In this document: one piece after another, positions 24,284 to 32,726 of the stretch
Layout: each line of letters opens with the position of its first letter
How positions within the stretch are numbered: position 1 is the stretch's first letter
Assembly (NCBI GenBank): GCA_964560765.1
Contig: CAZLMG010000036.1
Span: 1 to 44,122 of the forward strand
Direction of reading: 5' to 3'
DNA from: CAZLMG01 sp964560765
Lineage (GTDB): Bacteria; Bdellovibrionota_B; Oligoflexia; Oligoflexales; CAZLMG01
DNA length: 44,122 bases
Program-made: the position numbers and the translations under genes
The notes under the pieces: generated by a model
Told to the model about the DNA's origin: nothing
Database searches by the model: none
The model's input: the letters and a program-made list of their open reading frames with translations, nothing else

Positions 24284-25186
24284 ATGAAGGTTTCGATGAC
24301 GGCGCGCCAATGGTTGAACTACCACCACCTGTACTACTTCAAGATGATCGCAACCGAGGGCGGCATCGCTCGCGCGGCCAAGAAATTGCGCCTCGGCCAA
24401 CCGACGCTTTCGACCCAACTGCGCCAATTTGAAGACGCACTGGGTCAGCCGCTTTTCGAGCGAAAACATCGACAACTCGAACTGACTGAAATCGGTCGCG
24501 TTGTGCTGGGATATGCGAACGACATTTTTCGCTTGGGCGATGAAATGCTAATGGCGATTCAATCCCAGCACAGTTCCGAAAGAATTCACGTCCAGATCGG
24601 CGCCATGGACACGGTTTCTAAGCACTTGGTGCTACAGGTCATCCACAAGGCGCAAGCGGTCCACAACTGCTTGGTTACGGTCCACGAGGGCCATGGAGAC
24701 GAGTTGCTGCGGGAATTGCGGGCCCATCGCATTGATCTCGTGATGTCCAATCACCGGCCTCCCGTTACCGAAGGGGCGAGTTTTTATGCCAAGAGCATTG
24801 CCCGCATGCCCGTCGCCATCTTCGGGGCCAAAGAGTTCGCTCCCTTGCGCCGCAACTTTCCCGAGTCCCTCGCCAATCAGCCGTTTGTGATGCCTTCTTG
24901 GCAAAGTCGCTTGCGGCACGACGTGGCCCATTACCTAACGTTGCGGCAAATCCCGGTCAACATTCGGGCTGAAGTCCAAGACTCGAGCCTACAACGGCTG
25001 ATGGGGGCGCAGGGAGACGGACTCATTCCGGCGACCTTGAACTCGGTGGAGGACCTCGTCGCGCGCAAGGAATTGCAAAACATCGGCACCCTAGATGATG
25101 TTTACGAAGATTTATGGTTGGTAGCTGCCCATCGCCGACTGACCAACCCCGTCGCCGCTGCCATCATGCGGGACTTTGCCGTTTGA
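24284..25186 (+). CDS. nhaR: LysR-family regulator, NhaR-like
   Basis: The 300-aa protein opens WLNYHHLYYFKMIATEGGIARAAKKLRLGQPTLSTQLRQFE, the recognition helix-turn-helix (about 8-65) typical of NhaR rather than of general LysR proteins. The C-terminal co-inducer domain follows. NhaR senses Na+ and pH in E. coli and activates nhaA. Its target here is unknown, but two CPA2 antiporters lie upstream on the same chromosome. The start may be ATG 24284 or ATG 24299, the latter with AAGG 5 bases ahead. A TATAAA box at 24275-24280 lies only 4 bases before the first ATG, which favours a very short leader or the second start. Confidence 0.88.
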   Translation: MKVSMTARQWLNYHHLYYFKMIATEGGIARAAKKLRLGQPTLSTQLRQFEDALGQPLFERKHRQLELTEIGRVVLGYANDIFRLGDEMLMAIQSQHSSERIHVQIGAMDTVSKHLVLQVIHKAQAVHNCLVTVHEGHGDELLRELRAHRIDLVMSNHRPPVTEGASFYAKSIARMPVAIFGAKEFAPLRRNFPESLANQPFVMPSWQSRLRHDVAHYLTLRQIPVNIRAEVQDSSLQRLMGAQGDGLIPATLNSVEDLVARKELQNIGTLDDVYEDLWLVAAHRRLTNPVAAAIMRDFAV

Positions 25187-25290
25187 GACCCGTAAGGCCC
25201 ACTTCCCTGTCACATCCCGGCCAAGTTTTTGATATGGTTGAAGCGTTGCCAATGTACTGTTGATGTCCCGGACCATAGGAGAGCGGACGC

Positions 25291-26013
25291 GTGGGAAGGA
25301 TTTTCGAAACTCGTAAAGCCACAATGTTTGCGCGCTGGAACAAGATGGCCAAGTTGTTCACGCGCATCAGTAAAGACATTGCCGTCGCCGTGAAATCAGG
25401 CGGCCCCAATCCAGACACCAACGCCACGCTGCGGCGAGTCATTCAAAACGCGCGCGCCGCAAATATGCCCAAGGACAAAGTCGAGGCCGCGATCAAGCGC
25501 GCCAGCGGCAAGGACCAAAAGGACTACGAAATTGTCATTTATGAGGGCTATGGGCCGCACGGCGTGCCGATCATTATCGAAACGGCAACAGACAACGTAA
25601 CGCGCACGGTGGCTAACGTCCGCATGCACTTTCGGGATTACGGCGGCAACCTCGGCAACTCCGGCAGTGTTGCCTTTATGTTCAAGCAAATGGGGGTGTT
25701 TCGCCTCGACCCGACTGGGCTAGACTTGGAAGAGTTGGAGCTCGATCTCATTGACCACGGACTCGAAGAGCTCGGGGAAACCAAGAGTGAGAAGGGCGAG
25801 CCGCAGATCATGTTGCGCTGCGCCTTCAATGACTTTGGCCGACTGCAGGCCGCGCTCGAAGAACGAAAAATCGCCCCTATTTCCGCCGAGTCGGAGTACG
25901 TCGCCAATGACTTGGTGGATCTGCCAGAAGAGAAGATGAAGGAAGTGATGGAGCTGGTGGACGCACTCGAGCAGGACGATGACGTTCAGCAGGTGTTCCA
26001 CAATATGGCCTGA
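25291..26013 (+). CDS. yebC: YebC/PmpR-family protein
   Basis: The start is a GTG at 25291 with an AGGAG site about 9 bases upstream, giving 240 aa, the usual length. The pattern agrees with the YebC/DUF28 family: RWNKMAKLFTRISKDIAVAVKSGGPNPDTNATLR, then NMPKDKVEAAIKRASG, YEGYGPHGVPIIIE, NVRMHFRDYGGNLG, and a C-terminal acidic segment. Family members were described as transcriptional regulators, and more recent work implicates YebC in relieving ribosome stalling at proline motifs. Both roles are family knowledge only. Confidence 0.93.
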   Translation: MGRIFETRKATMFARWNKMAKLFTRISKDIAVAVKSGGPNPDTNATLRRVIQNARAANMPKDKVEAAIKRASGKDQKDYEIVIYEGYGPHGVPIIIETATDNVTRTVANVRMHFRDYGGNLGNSGSVAFMFKQMGVFRLDPTGLDLEELELDLIDHGLEELGETKSEKGEPQIMLRCAFNDFGRLQAALEERKIAPISAESEYVANDLVDLPEEKMKEVMELVDALEQDDDVQQVFHNMA

Positions 26014-26015
26014 TT

Positions 26016-26106
26016 AACTGGCCCCCAAGATTGTTGCTGGCGGAGGCGCTTCAAGCATCGCCGTCAGGTATCATCCGTCCCGCTGCAACAATCTTGGGGG
26101 CCAGTT
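26016..26106. repeat. 22-bp perfect inverted repeat spanning yebC 3' end and the beta-propeller gene
   Basis: The left arm (26016-26037) starts 2 bases after the yebC stop. The right arm (26085-26106) is its exact reverse complement and lies inside the last codons of the minus-strand beta-propeller gene. The loop is 47 bases. An identity of 22/22 is not expected by chance at this spacing. It could be a bidirectional terminator for the converging genes or a trace of a small inverted duplication. Confidence 0.85.
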
Positions 26107-27049
26107 TATAATTCTCAGAAAAGCGCATGGCGTGCACGGCCTGGGCCGGCATGTTGAGCTCGCGCACGTTCTTGCCTGTCTGCAGGTCAATGATTTGAAT
26201 GCTGCCGCCGTAAAGCGACATGGCAGCAAAACGCCAGTCGGGAGTCAGTTCGACGGCATGGATGATGGACTGTAAGCCGCTGACAAATTTTCCGTCGTGT
26301 CCTGGCGCCGATACGCGCATCAACTCCTGCGCTGTCCGCAAGCCGTAGATGCTAAGATGCGAGCCCGTGTACGCGGCAAGGTATTCTCCGTCATCCGACA
26401 GTTTCAGCCCTTCCGCGGGCAATGCCGTCCGAATGACCTGTATCTCGGCCATCTTCAGCTGCTGCAACTCGCGCCCATCTTCCAGCGACAAGATGCGCAG
26501 CGTACCGTTCTGTTCAGCGACGGCAACGACGCGCAGATCGCGAGATATGGCGACAGCATTCAAGTCTGGTGGCGCGGAGCCGGTCGTTGCTGGAAAACTA
26601 AACTCACGAATCAACTGTCCGGATGCGGAATCAAACGCAGAAAGTACACCCTGTTTACCCGCCACGACAACGACTTGCCCCTCCGTCGACACAGCGACTG
26701 CGGTAAGCTCGACGCGTCTAGACAAGGACTTGCGCCAATGAGGAGCGCGATTCAGCAGATTCCACAAAATAAGTTCGCCTTCCATGCCAACCGAGGCGGA
26801 AACATGGACCTGGGAACGGCTAAACGCGACGCGGGCAGGACGCTGATTGTGCCCTACCATCCCGTCGGCAACCATGCCGATGGAACCGCCGCCGGCAAAG
26901 GATGCATGCATCGCCGCACGCGCCAACGGCTCACAGGGATCACCAGACGCCGGTGTCGAGACGGCGGTAATGATTCCGAGGGCTAGCCAATTGGCGCTAT
27001 GGTAAAAGTTTCGCAAATTCTGCCTTACCGGTGCCAATCGCAGCTCCAT
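26051..27049 (-). CDS. Exported WD40-like beta-propeller protein
   Basis: About 330 aa. A hydrophobic segment near the start (NWLALGIITAVSTPASG) is a likely signal peptide, so a periplasmic location is inferred. The rest is a series of short repeats with WD40/propeller character: LNAVAISRDLRVVAVAEQNGTLRILSLEDGRELQ, LSDDGEYLAAYTGSHLSIYGL and VELTPDWRFAAMSLYGGSIQIIDLQTGKNVREL. About six blades can be counted, so the propeller may be complete or miss one blade. The start is uncertain: ATG 27049 overlaps the osmC end by 53 bases, and a TTG at 27016 with AAGG upstream would reduce the overlap. The last codons form one arm of an inverted repeat. Confidence 0.75.
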   Translation of the reverse strand: MELRLAPVRQNLRNFYHSANWLALGIITAVSTPASGDPCEPLARAAMHASFAGGGSIGMVADGMVGHNQRPARVAFSRSQVHVSASVGMEGELILWNLLNRAPHWRKSLSRRVELTAVAVSTEGQVVVVAGKQGVLSAFDSASGQLIREFSFPATTGSAPPDLNAVAISRDLRVVAVAEQNGTLRILSLEDGRELQQLKMAEIQVIRTALPAEGLKLSDDGEYLAAYTGSHLSIYGLRTAQELMRVSAPGHDGKFVSGLQSIIHAVELTPDWRFAAMSLYGGSIQIIDLQTGKNVRELNMPAQAVHAMRFSENYKLAPKIVAAGRMIPDGDA

Positions 27050-27449
27050 TCAACTCGATGGCGTAAGTAATCGGGACAGCCTGGGCTAGCATGGCGCTGA
27101 CACCGCAATACTTTGATTGTGATTCGTGCACAGCCTTTCGCAATACATCCGGATCAATCACACCCTGCACACAAAACTCCAGGTGAATCTGCGTAAACAC
27201 GGCCGGGTAGCCGGACTTGGTCGTTTCTATCTCGGCTGTTACATCTAGCGATTGCAGCTGCTGTCGATGCTTGCGCATAGCAGCCGCAACATCCATGGCG
27301 GTGCAACCGCAAAGGCCTGCCGCCACCAGCTGCTTGGGCGACATGGCTGTACCTTTACCGAGCGGCGCCTTGGCGTCCATGTCGATAACGTACTCTCCAG
27401 ATGCGGCCTCAAACTTCATTCCCGACTGCCAACGACAACTCATCCGCAT
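26997..27449 (-). CDS. OsmC/Ohr-family thiol peroxidase-like protein
   Basis: The 150-aa protein from ATG 27449 (AAAGGG site 8 bases away) has the OsmC fold signature: SPKQLVAAGLCGCTAMDV with the reactive Cys (47 or 49) and SKYCGVSAML with the second Cys. The family reduces organic or fatty-acid hydroperoxides through the Cys pair. Other OsmC-like proteins have unrelated roles, so subfamily is uncertain. The beta-propeller gene begins inside its end on the same strand, suggesting co-transcription. The TauE-type gene is divergent upstream. Confidence 0.87.
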   Translation of the reverse strand: MRMSCRWQSGMKFEAASGEYVIDMDAKAPLGKGTAMSPKQLVAAGLCGCTAMDVAAAMRKHRQQLQSLDVTAEIETTKSGYPAVFTQIHLEFCVQGVIDPDVLRKAVHESQSKYCGVSAMLAQAVPITYAIELNGAAIGTGKAEFAKLLP

Positions 27450-27556
27450 CACAGGTACCCTTTCGACAAACTTATTGTGAAAATCTTACGCGCGTTTTAC
27501 TCCTATTCGCAACTGATGAGACTAACGTTCGTCGCATTAGCGCGATTGGAGAGGCT

Positions 27557-28378
27557 TTGATAGAATTCGCTGGCTCGGAGTTGGCTTTCGGACTGATTTC
27601 AATCGGTGCTGCCGTCGGCACGCTTGGCACCCTGGTCGGTGCTGGTGGTGGATTCCTGCTGGTCCCTATCTTGCTCCTGCTTTTTCCAACCGCCGCTGCA
27701 ACGCAAGTCACGGCGATTTCATTAGCCGTTGTTTTGTGTAATGCCTTGGTCGGATCCATCGCCTACGGCCGTATGCACCGCATCCATTGGCGCTCAGGCC
27801 TGCAGTTTGCATTGGCGGCCGCGCCCGGCGCCATACTTGGGATTTTCCTCACTCAACGACTCGACCGGCAAGTCTTTGACGTCATTGCTGGGATAACCTT
27901 AATCGCCTTGGCCATTTACTTGCTGCAACGCCTACTGCGTCCCACAAATAAGCCGACGAAATCATCGGCAATCACTGCTGCTATCGCCACCGGTGCCCCC
28001 TTAGACCCGCGTTCGCAGATTCTAGGTATCTCACTGAGTGCATTTATCGGTATTTTCGCAAGCACCTTGGGTATTGGTGGTGGTGTGTTTCACGTCCCCA
28101 TGCTTATCGCACTGCTTAGCTTTCCGATCCACACCGCAACCGCTACCTCCCAGTTCGTTCTGGCTTGGACCAGCCTGGTTGCAGTCGCCGGCCACTGGCT
28201 GCAACATGGATATGTCAACCTTTGGCCAACGACTGCCGCCCTGGCCATTGGTGCCATCATCGGCGCTCCTTTTGGGGCCTACATCTCTCGGCGGACGCAG
28301 GGTTCAAGGATTGTCGTGTTGCTAGCCTTGATGCAGATTGCATTGGGACTGCGCCTGCTGTGGAAGACGCTGCCTTAG
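27557..28378 (+). CDS. TauE/SafE-family sulfite or organic-anion exporter
   Basis: Eight or so membrane helices in two homologous halves are visible: FGLISIGAAVGTLGTLVGAGGGFLLVPILLLL and ISLSAFIGIFASTLGIGGGVFHVPMLIALL both carry the GxxGGG motif of the family. The frame is open from 27401, but a TTG at 27557 has a GGAG site 5 bases away and gives 273 aa, in the normal range. Members export sulfite, sulfoacetate or related anions. The actual substrate is unknown. osmC is divergent, with 107 bp between the starts. Confidence 0.85.
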   Translation: MIEFAGSELAFGLISIGAAVGTLGTLVGAGGGFLLVPILLLLFPTAAATQVTAISLAVVLCNALVGSIAYGRMHRIHWRSGLQFALAAAPGAILGIFLTQRLDRQVFDVIAGITLIALAIYLLQRLLRPTNKPTKSSAITAAIATGAPLDPRSQILGISLSAFIGIFASTLGIGGGVFHVPMLIALLSFPIHTATATSQFVLAWTSLVAVAGHWLQHGYVNLWPTTAALAIGAIIGAPFGAYISRRTQGSRIVVLLALMQIALGLRLLWKTLP

Positions 28379-28499
28379 GGCCCCAAAGGCGAGTTAACCC
28401 TCCAACTCCTTTGATGAAAAAACACCTTTCCGAGGGCGCCGTTCGATGACAGAATGTGCCCTTCTTCCGGTCGAATGAAAACTGCGCGGCGAGGTGCTG

Positions 28500-29744
28500 A
28501 TGCCAAGGTTGTTGTGGATCCTGTTCCTGATTGAAACGTCGGCTCGTAACTTGCTGCGCGCTCCAAGGCGCACCCTCATTAGCTTGCTAGCCATCGCCGC
28601 CGCAACCGGTGCCATGATTGTTTTCCAGTCGTTTGTTTCTGGCGTGAAAAGTACTTTTCGCGAAAACGTCATCACGTCCACCTTCGGCCACTATCAGATT
28701 TTTAAAAAGGGATATCGCGACAACGATGGTGACGAGCCGTTCGTCTATCAGATCACCGATATCGATGCCTTGCGACAGGACATTGAACATCACGTCGGAG
28801 GCCTGAAAATAGCTTCCAAACGCCAGCCCTTTTACGGCCTACTCAGTTTCAACGATAGGTCCCTGGGCGGCATGGGATTTGGTGTCGACGCCGCAGAGGA
28901 ACGAAGCTTTCTAACTCTCTATCAAGTCGTGTCCGGCAAGCATTTGGCCGATGGCGGCGAGAACTCGATTTTTATCGGCTACAAACTGGCGAACCGTTTA
29001 AAGCTAAGAGAAGGCGACACTGTTACCGTCCTCTTGACCACTTCCACCGGCTCGATGAACGCCATGGATTTGGAAGTGATTGGTACCTTTAAGAGCGGCG
29101 TCACCCAACTGGATGAGGGATCCTACATGGTACACCATGCTACAGCCACCAGCTTGTTGAAGACGGAAGGTGCACCCATCATTTTGTTGGGGTTTGATAC
29201 GCAAAACGAGCTACCCTTTGGCGAAAAGCTGACCAAGCTGCTAGCGGAAAAGTATCCAGACTTGGAAGCCGTTCACTGGATGGTCCTCGCTGAATTTTTT
29301 GAGAACACCATGGGCTGGGTAGAAAAGATGGTGGATGTGTTTCGCATCATCATTTTGGCCATCGCCACCCTTAGTATTGTGACCGTGTTCATGATGGGTC
29401 TCTTTGAGCGCATTGGCGAGTTTGGCACCATGCGCGCCATCGGCACACATCGCGCCTCCATTACCCTGATGATCTTTGTTGAGTCGCTGATGCAGTCGAC
29501 TCTGGGTAGCCTGATCGGCTTGGCGCTCGGCATTTTGATGATTCAATTGGGCCTGCATCAAGGCATCATCATGCCACCGCCGCCGCTGATGTCCGTGCCG
29601 TTTCATGTACTCTTTCACATCCCGTGGGACAGCATCCCAACAACGTTAATCTCAGTCATTTTGGTCGCTGGTGGCGCTGGAATTTTCCCAGCCATGAAAA
29701 TGGCGCGCATTGGTGTCGTCGAGGCTCTTGGCAGAAACATCTGA
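28500..29744 (+). CDS. ABC transporter permease, LolCE/FtsX type
   Basis: The 414-aa protein begins at ATG 28500 with GAGG 5 bases away. An N-terminal helix (about 20-45, RTLISLLAIAAATGAMIV) is followed by a large periplasmic domain (about 50-265) and three C-terminal helices (about 275-410, FRIIILAIATLSIVTVF, LMQSTLGSLIGLALGILMI, TLISVILVAGGAGIFPAMKMARI). This is the 1+3 helix plan of MacB/LolCE proteins, and the closing PAMKMARIGVVEALG is typical. Such permeases extract lipoproteins or lipids from the inner membrane or act as mechanotransmitters. It heads a four-gene operon with its ATPase, a LolA-like carrier and a barrel. Confidence 0.88.
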   Translation: MPRLLWILFLIETSARNLLRAPRRTLISLLAIAAATGAMIVFQSFVSGVKSTFRENVITSTFGHYQIFKKGYRDNDGDEPFVYQITDIDALRQDIEHHVGGLKIASKRQPFYGLLSFNDRSLGGMGFGVDAAEERSFLTLYQVVSGKHLADGGENSIFIGYKLANRLKLREGDTVTVLLTTSTGSMNAMDLEVIGTFKSGVTQLDEGSYMVHHATATSLLKTEGAPIILLGFDTQNELPFGEKLTKLLAEKYPDLEAVHWMVLAEFFENTMGWVEKMVDVFRIIILAIATLSIVTVFMMGLFERIGEFGTMRAIGTHRASITLMIFVESLMQSTLGSLIGLALGILMIQLGLHQGIIMPPPPLMSVPFHVLFHIPWDSIPTTLISVILVAGGAGIFPAMKMARIGVVEALGRNI

Positions 29745-29760
29745 TCTGGTGGGAATATCC

Positions 29761-30453
29761 ATGGCAACTGCAATTTATAAGTTAACGAATATCGTCAAGT
29801 CGTACCAAGTTGGGGCCGTGGCGGTCGACGCCTTGCGGGGCTTATCGATCGTTTTACAAGAAGGTGAGTTTGTCGCACTGCAGGGACCCTCCGGTAGTGG
29901 CAAGTCGACGATGCTGAACGTGTTAGGACTCCTAGAGCGACCGACGAGCGGTGCCATCGAGTTTTTTGGCCATCATCTCGAAAACAGTACCGAGACCGAA
30001 CTGACACGTTTTCGCCAAGAATACATAGGGTTCGTCTTTCAGAACTTTAATCTCATCCCCGTGTTATCAGCCGTCGAGAATGTCGAATATGCCTTGTACC
30101 TAGAGCAGCGATTTACCCGCAGTGAGGTCCGCGAGCGCGCTAGGGCTTCTTTGGCAGCCGTCGGCCTGGAGCGTTTTTCCAGCCACAAGCCGGCCGAACT
30201 CAGTGGCGGTCAGCGGCAGCGGGTGGCGATAGCCCGCGCCTTGGTCAAACGTCCCAAACTGATTTTAGCCGACGAGCCAACAGCGAATTTGGACTCGAAG
30301 ACCGCACTGCAAATCTTGGAGCTCATGCGCGACCTACAGAAACGGATGAAAACCACCATTTTAGTTGCGACTCATGACAAGGTTACGGCCGAAATGGCTG
30401 AACGCACCATCCGCATTCGTGACGGACAGCTTGACGACGGGGCCACTCACTAG
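29761..30453 (+). CDS. ABC transporter ATPase, LolD/MacB type
   Basis: The 230-aa protein has all ATPase motifs: Walker A GPSGSGKST (42-50), Q-loop Gln94, signature LSGGQ (147-151), Walker B LILADE (167-172), D-loop NLDSK and the switch His in ATHD. Length and the FVFQNFNLIPVLSAVENVEY segment match the LolD/FtsE/MacB branch. It begins 16 bases after the permease stop, with a GGGAA site before ATG 29761. It energises the FtsX-like permease, probably as a homodimer with two permease copies. Confidence 0.95.
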   Translation: MATAIYKLTNIVKSYQVGAVAVDALRGLSIVLQEGEFVALQGPSGSGKSTMLNVLGLLERPTSGAIEFFGHHLENSTETELTRFRQEYIGFVFQNFNLIPVLSAVENVEYALYLEQRFTRSEVRERARASLAAVGLERFSSHKPAELSGGQRQRVAIARALVKRPKLILADEPTANLDSKTALQILELMRDLQKRMKTTILVATHDKVTAEMAERTIRIRDGQLDDGATH

Positions 30454-30479
30454 TCAGACCTTTTTTTCAGGAGAAATAT

Positions 30480-31316
30480 ATGATGCTTCAATCCGCAGGA
30501 TATCTGGCCACAGTTCTAGGCACATTACTGAGCGTCGCTCCGCTGGCCGTGGCCCATGCCGAGGCGGGGAAAGCAACAAAGGCCAAGGCGGCCACGGAAA
30601 AAGCGGTAGCTAAGTCAGCTAGTACAGCCAAGGAAGCAGCTCCCGACGCCCAATCCATTCTGGAAAAGGCTGAGCTTATCCGCAATCCAAACCAAGACTA
30701 TTCGGTCCATGTCACTTTGGTGGACTCAAAAAATGGCAAAGAAGATCCACCGCGAACCTACGAGTCTCTACTCAAAGGCCGCGACAAAGCTTTGGTAAAA
30801 TTCTTGACGCCGGCCTCTGAGTCCGGCCAGCGTGTGCTTATGGTCGGACAAGATATGTGGGTCTTCATTCCTACATCTGCCAAGCCCATGCGTGTTTCCG
30901 CCAATCAAAAACTCACCGGCAATGCGGCTTATGGAGATATCACGCGCTTGTCGTTCGTCGGCAATTACACCCCTAAACTCAATCGAACGGATAAATACGA
31001 AGGCCAAGCCGACGCCTATGTCCTGGACCTGACCTCCATCGAGGGCCGCCCCGTAACCTACGATCGGGTGGAGTACTGGGTCGACATCAAGACTTTTCGC
31101 CCCTTGAAGACTCTGTATATGAGTAATACGGGCAAAGTTATCCGCGAAGGAACCTTTGGCGAATACGAAGATATTTTTGGCGTACAACGCCCAACCAAGC
31201 TAACTCTAGTGAACAGTCTGAAAACAGATCAAGTGACAACGCTAAAATTCAGCAAATCCAAACAGCAGAAGTTCTCGGACATGTTGTTCGAGAAGCAAAA
31301 CTTGGGACGCAATTGA
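30480..31316 (+). CDS. LolA-like outer-membrane lipoprotein-sorting protein
   Basis: The 278-aa protein has an AGGAG site 6 bases before ATG 30480. The signal peptide ends LAVAHAEA, so it is exported. A Lys/Ala-rich linker (KATKAKAATEKAVAKSASTAKE) precedes the folded domain. That domain has the beta-rich half-barrel features of LolA/LolB-like proteins: TYESLLKGRDKALVKFLTP, GQRVLMVGQDMWVFIP, RLSFVGNY, and YWVDIKTFRPLKTLYMS near the end. LolA relatives carry lipidated proteins or lipids in a hydrophobic cavity. Placed between the ATPase and barrel genes, it would be the periplasmic shuttle. Its stop overlaps the barrel gene start by 1 base (TGATG). Confidence 0.88.
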   Translation: MMLQSAGYLATVLGTLLSVAPLAVAHAEAGKATKAKAATEKAVAKSASTAKEAAPDAQSILEKAELIRNPNQDYSVHVTLVDSKNGKEDPPRTYESLLKGRDKALVKFLTPASESGQRVLMVGQDMWVFIPTSAKPMRVSANQKLTGNAAYGDITRLSFVGNYTPKLNRTDKYEGQADAYVLDLTSIEGRPVTYDRVEYWVDIKTFRPLKTLYMSNTGKVIREGTFGEYEDIFGVQRPTKLTLVNSLKTDQVTTLKFSKSKQQKFSDMLFEKQNLGRN

Positions 31317-32695
31317 TGGGCGCAAGAGCTCGCATTTGGGGCTTGCCCCTATTCGTCGCTACCAGCATCGCGTCGGCTGCGGACGTCTCCGTCACAGGAC
31401 GATTTGGCAATTACTCTGCTGCATTTCTTGAAGACAAGAAAGTCCGCCATCACCGCTACGAGCTGTACTTGCGGCAAGATGCCAAGGTATCCAGCAGTTT
31501 GACAACAGTCATGGCCGGACGGCTGCGCTTTGATACCGCTCTATATCCTGACAGCGCCGCGCCGCGCGATTACGGCCGCCAAGTGCGTCGCGATGAGATG
31601 AATGAGGCCGAAGCACGTTTGGCCTATCTCGATTATCTGGGTGACTCGATCACACTCAAATTAGGATTCCAGCAGATTGACTGGATCGAGTCCCTTTCGC
31701 CGCGCACAAGCGATGTGATCACCGCTCTCGATTTGCGCCATGCTGGTTATGGCAATGCCAGTGATATCATCGAACCTATTTTTGCCTTGATGCTTGGCCA
31801 CTCTGTTGGCGTCGGCTCCGTCGAGTGGCTCGTGGTTCCTAAAAGCACGTCTCACCGCCTCCCGAAGGCGGCAAATGGGTATGGATTTTACGAAAACCTG
31901 CAGCTTGCCGTCGGCCAGCAGAATCTGAGAATCAAATCGGGATCCGCTCCCGATAACCCGACCGAGGCCGAGATCGGCGCTAGATTCATGACCGAATTGT
32001 TTGGTTTTGAGACAACGGCCTTGGCCTATCATGGGCATCAGCGCTCACCAGCTCTGCGCCTCTTCCAGCGGCCAACAGGCAGCGCCGATTTGTATGAAAC
32101 ACATCCGCAGGTGAATACCTTCGGCGTGTTTGCGACGACATCCTCGGATGCAGCTGTTTGGCGATTTTTGGTCCTGCACGAGCCGAAGCGACGCCCCTCA
32201 TTCTTTGTGGCCGAAGCCATTGTTCAGCCACCACCGAGCGCGCCTCCTAGTGCCCCAGTCCTTGTCTCGGCACGCGAAACCTATGAGGAGCGCACGCGCG
32301 TTGGCTTTGGCTTCGATTACGTTTTCTCCAAAGATTTGAAAATCTATTCCGAGTCGTATGTGACGCGCACCGCAACGAGTTATCGCGGCGACGACCAGGA
32401 GTTTAGTGACGAAATCGAGGAACCAAGAAAGGACACGTATACAGTCTCCGCTCGCTTTACCAACGAGACCATCACCGATCTATTTGCATCATTAGATATT
32501 ACGCTGGTTGGACCTGACCGCGGACACTCCTTATCACCGAGGCTAACCTGGACGTTTAGGCAAGATTATAAGTTAGCATTGGGCGCCAATCTCGTTCGCT
32601 CGTTTTCCGAGAGGTCGGCATTGGAAATGACCAAGGACACCAGCAGTGTCTTCGTATCCATTGACGGCTACTTTGACGCGCGCGAATCGGAATAA
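31316..32695 (+). CDS. Outer-membrane beta-barrel-like protein (DUF1302-like)
   Basis: The 459-aa protein starts at ATG 31316, sharing a base with the carrier gene stop, which suggests translational coupling. A signal peptide ends SIASA. The mature part is rich in alternating beta-strands (VSVTGRFGNYSAAFL, LTTVMAGRLRFDTALY, RVGFGFDYVFSKDLKIYSESYVTR, LSPRLTWTFRQDYKLALGAN) and ends in Glu rather than the usual Phe. Layout resembles DUF1302-type proteins paired with LolA-like carriers in lipid-transport operons. A Pro-rich loop (QPPPSAPPSAPVL) lies near residue 305. The inferred role is the outer-membrane receiver or exit of the export route. The family call is moderate. Confidence 0.75.
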   Translation: MGARARIWGLPLFVATSIASAADVSVTGRFGNYSAAFLEDKKVRHHRYELYLRQDAKVSSSLTTVMAGRLRFDTALYPDSAAPRDYGRQVRRDEMNEAEARLAYLDYLGDSITLKLGFQQIDWIESLSPRTSDVITALDLRHAGYGNASDIIEPIFALMLGHSVGVGSVEWLVVPKSTSHRLPKAANGYGFYENLQLAVGQQNLRIKSGSAPDNPTEAEIGARFMTELFGFETTALAYHGHQRSPALRLFQRPTGSADLYETHPQVNTFGVFATTSSDAAVWRFLVLHEPKRRPSFFVAEAIVQPPPSAPPSAPVLVSARETYEERTRVGFGFDYVFSKDLKIYSESYVTRTATSYRGDDQEFSDEIEEPRKDTYTVSARFTNETITDLFASLDITLVGPDRGHSLSPRLTWTFRQDYKLALGANLVRSFSERSALEMTKDTSSVFVSIDGYFDARESE

Positions 32696-32726
32696 GATCG
32701 CGCGCGACGATTGTAAGTTTGAGTCC

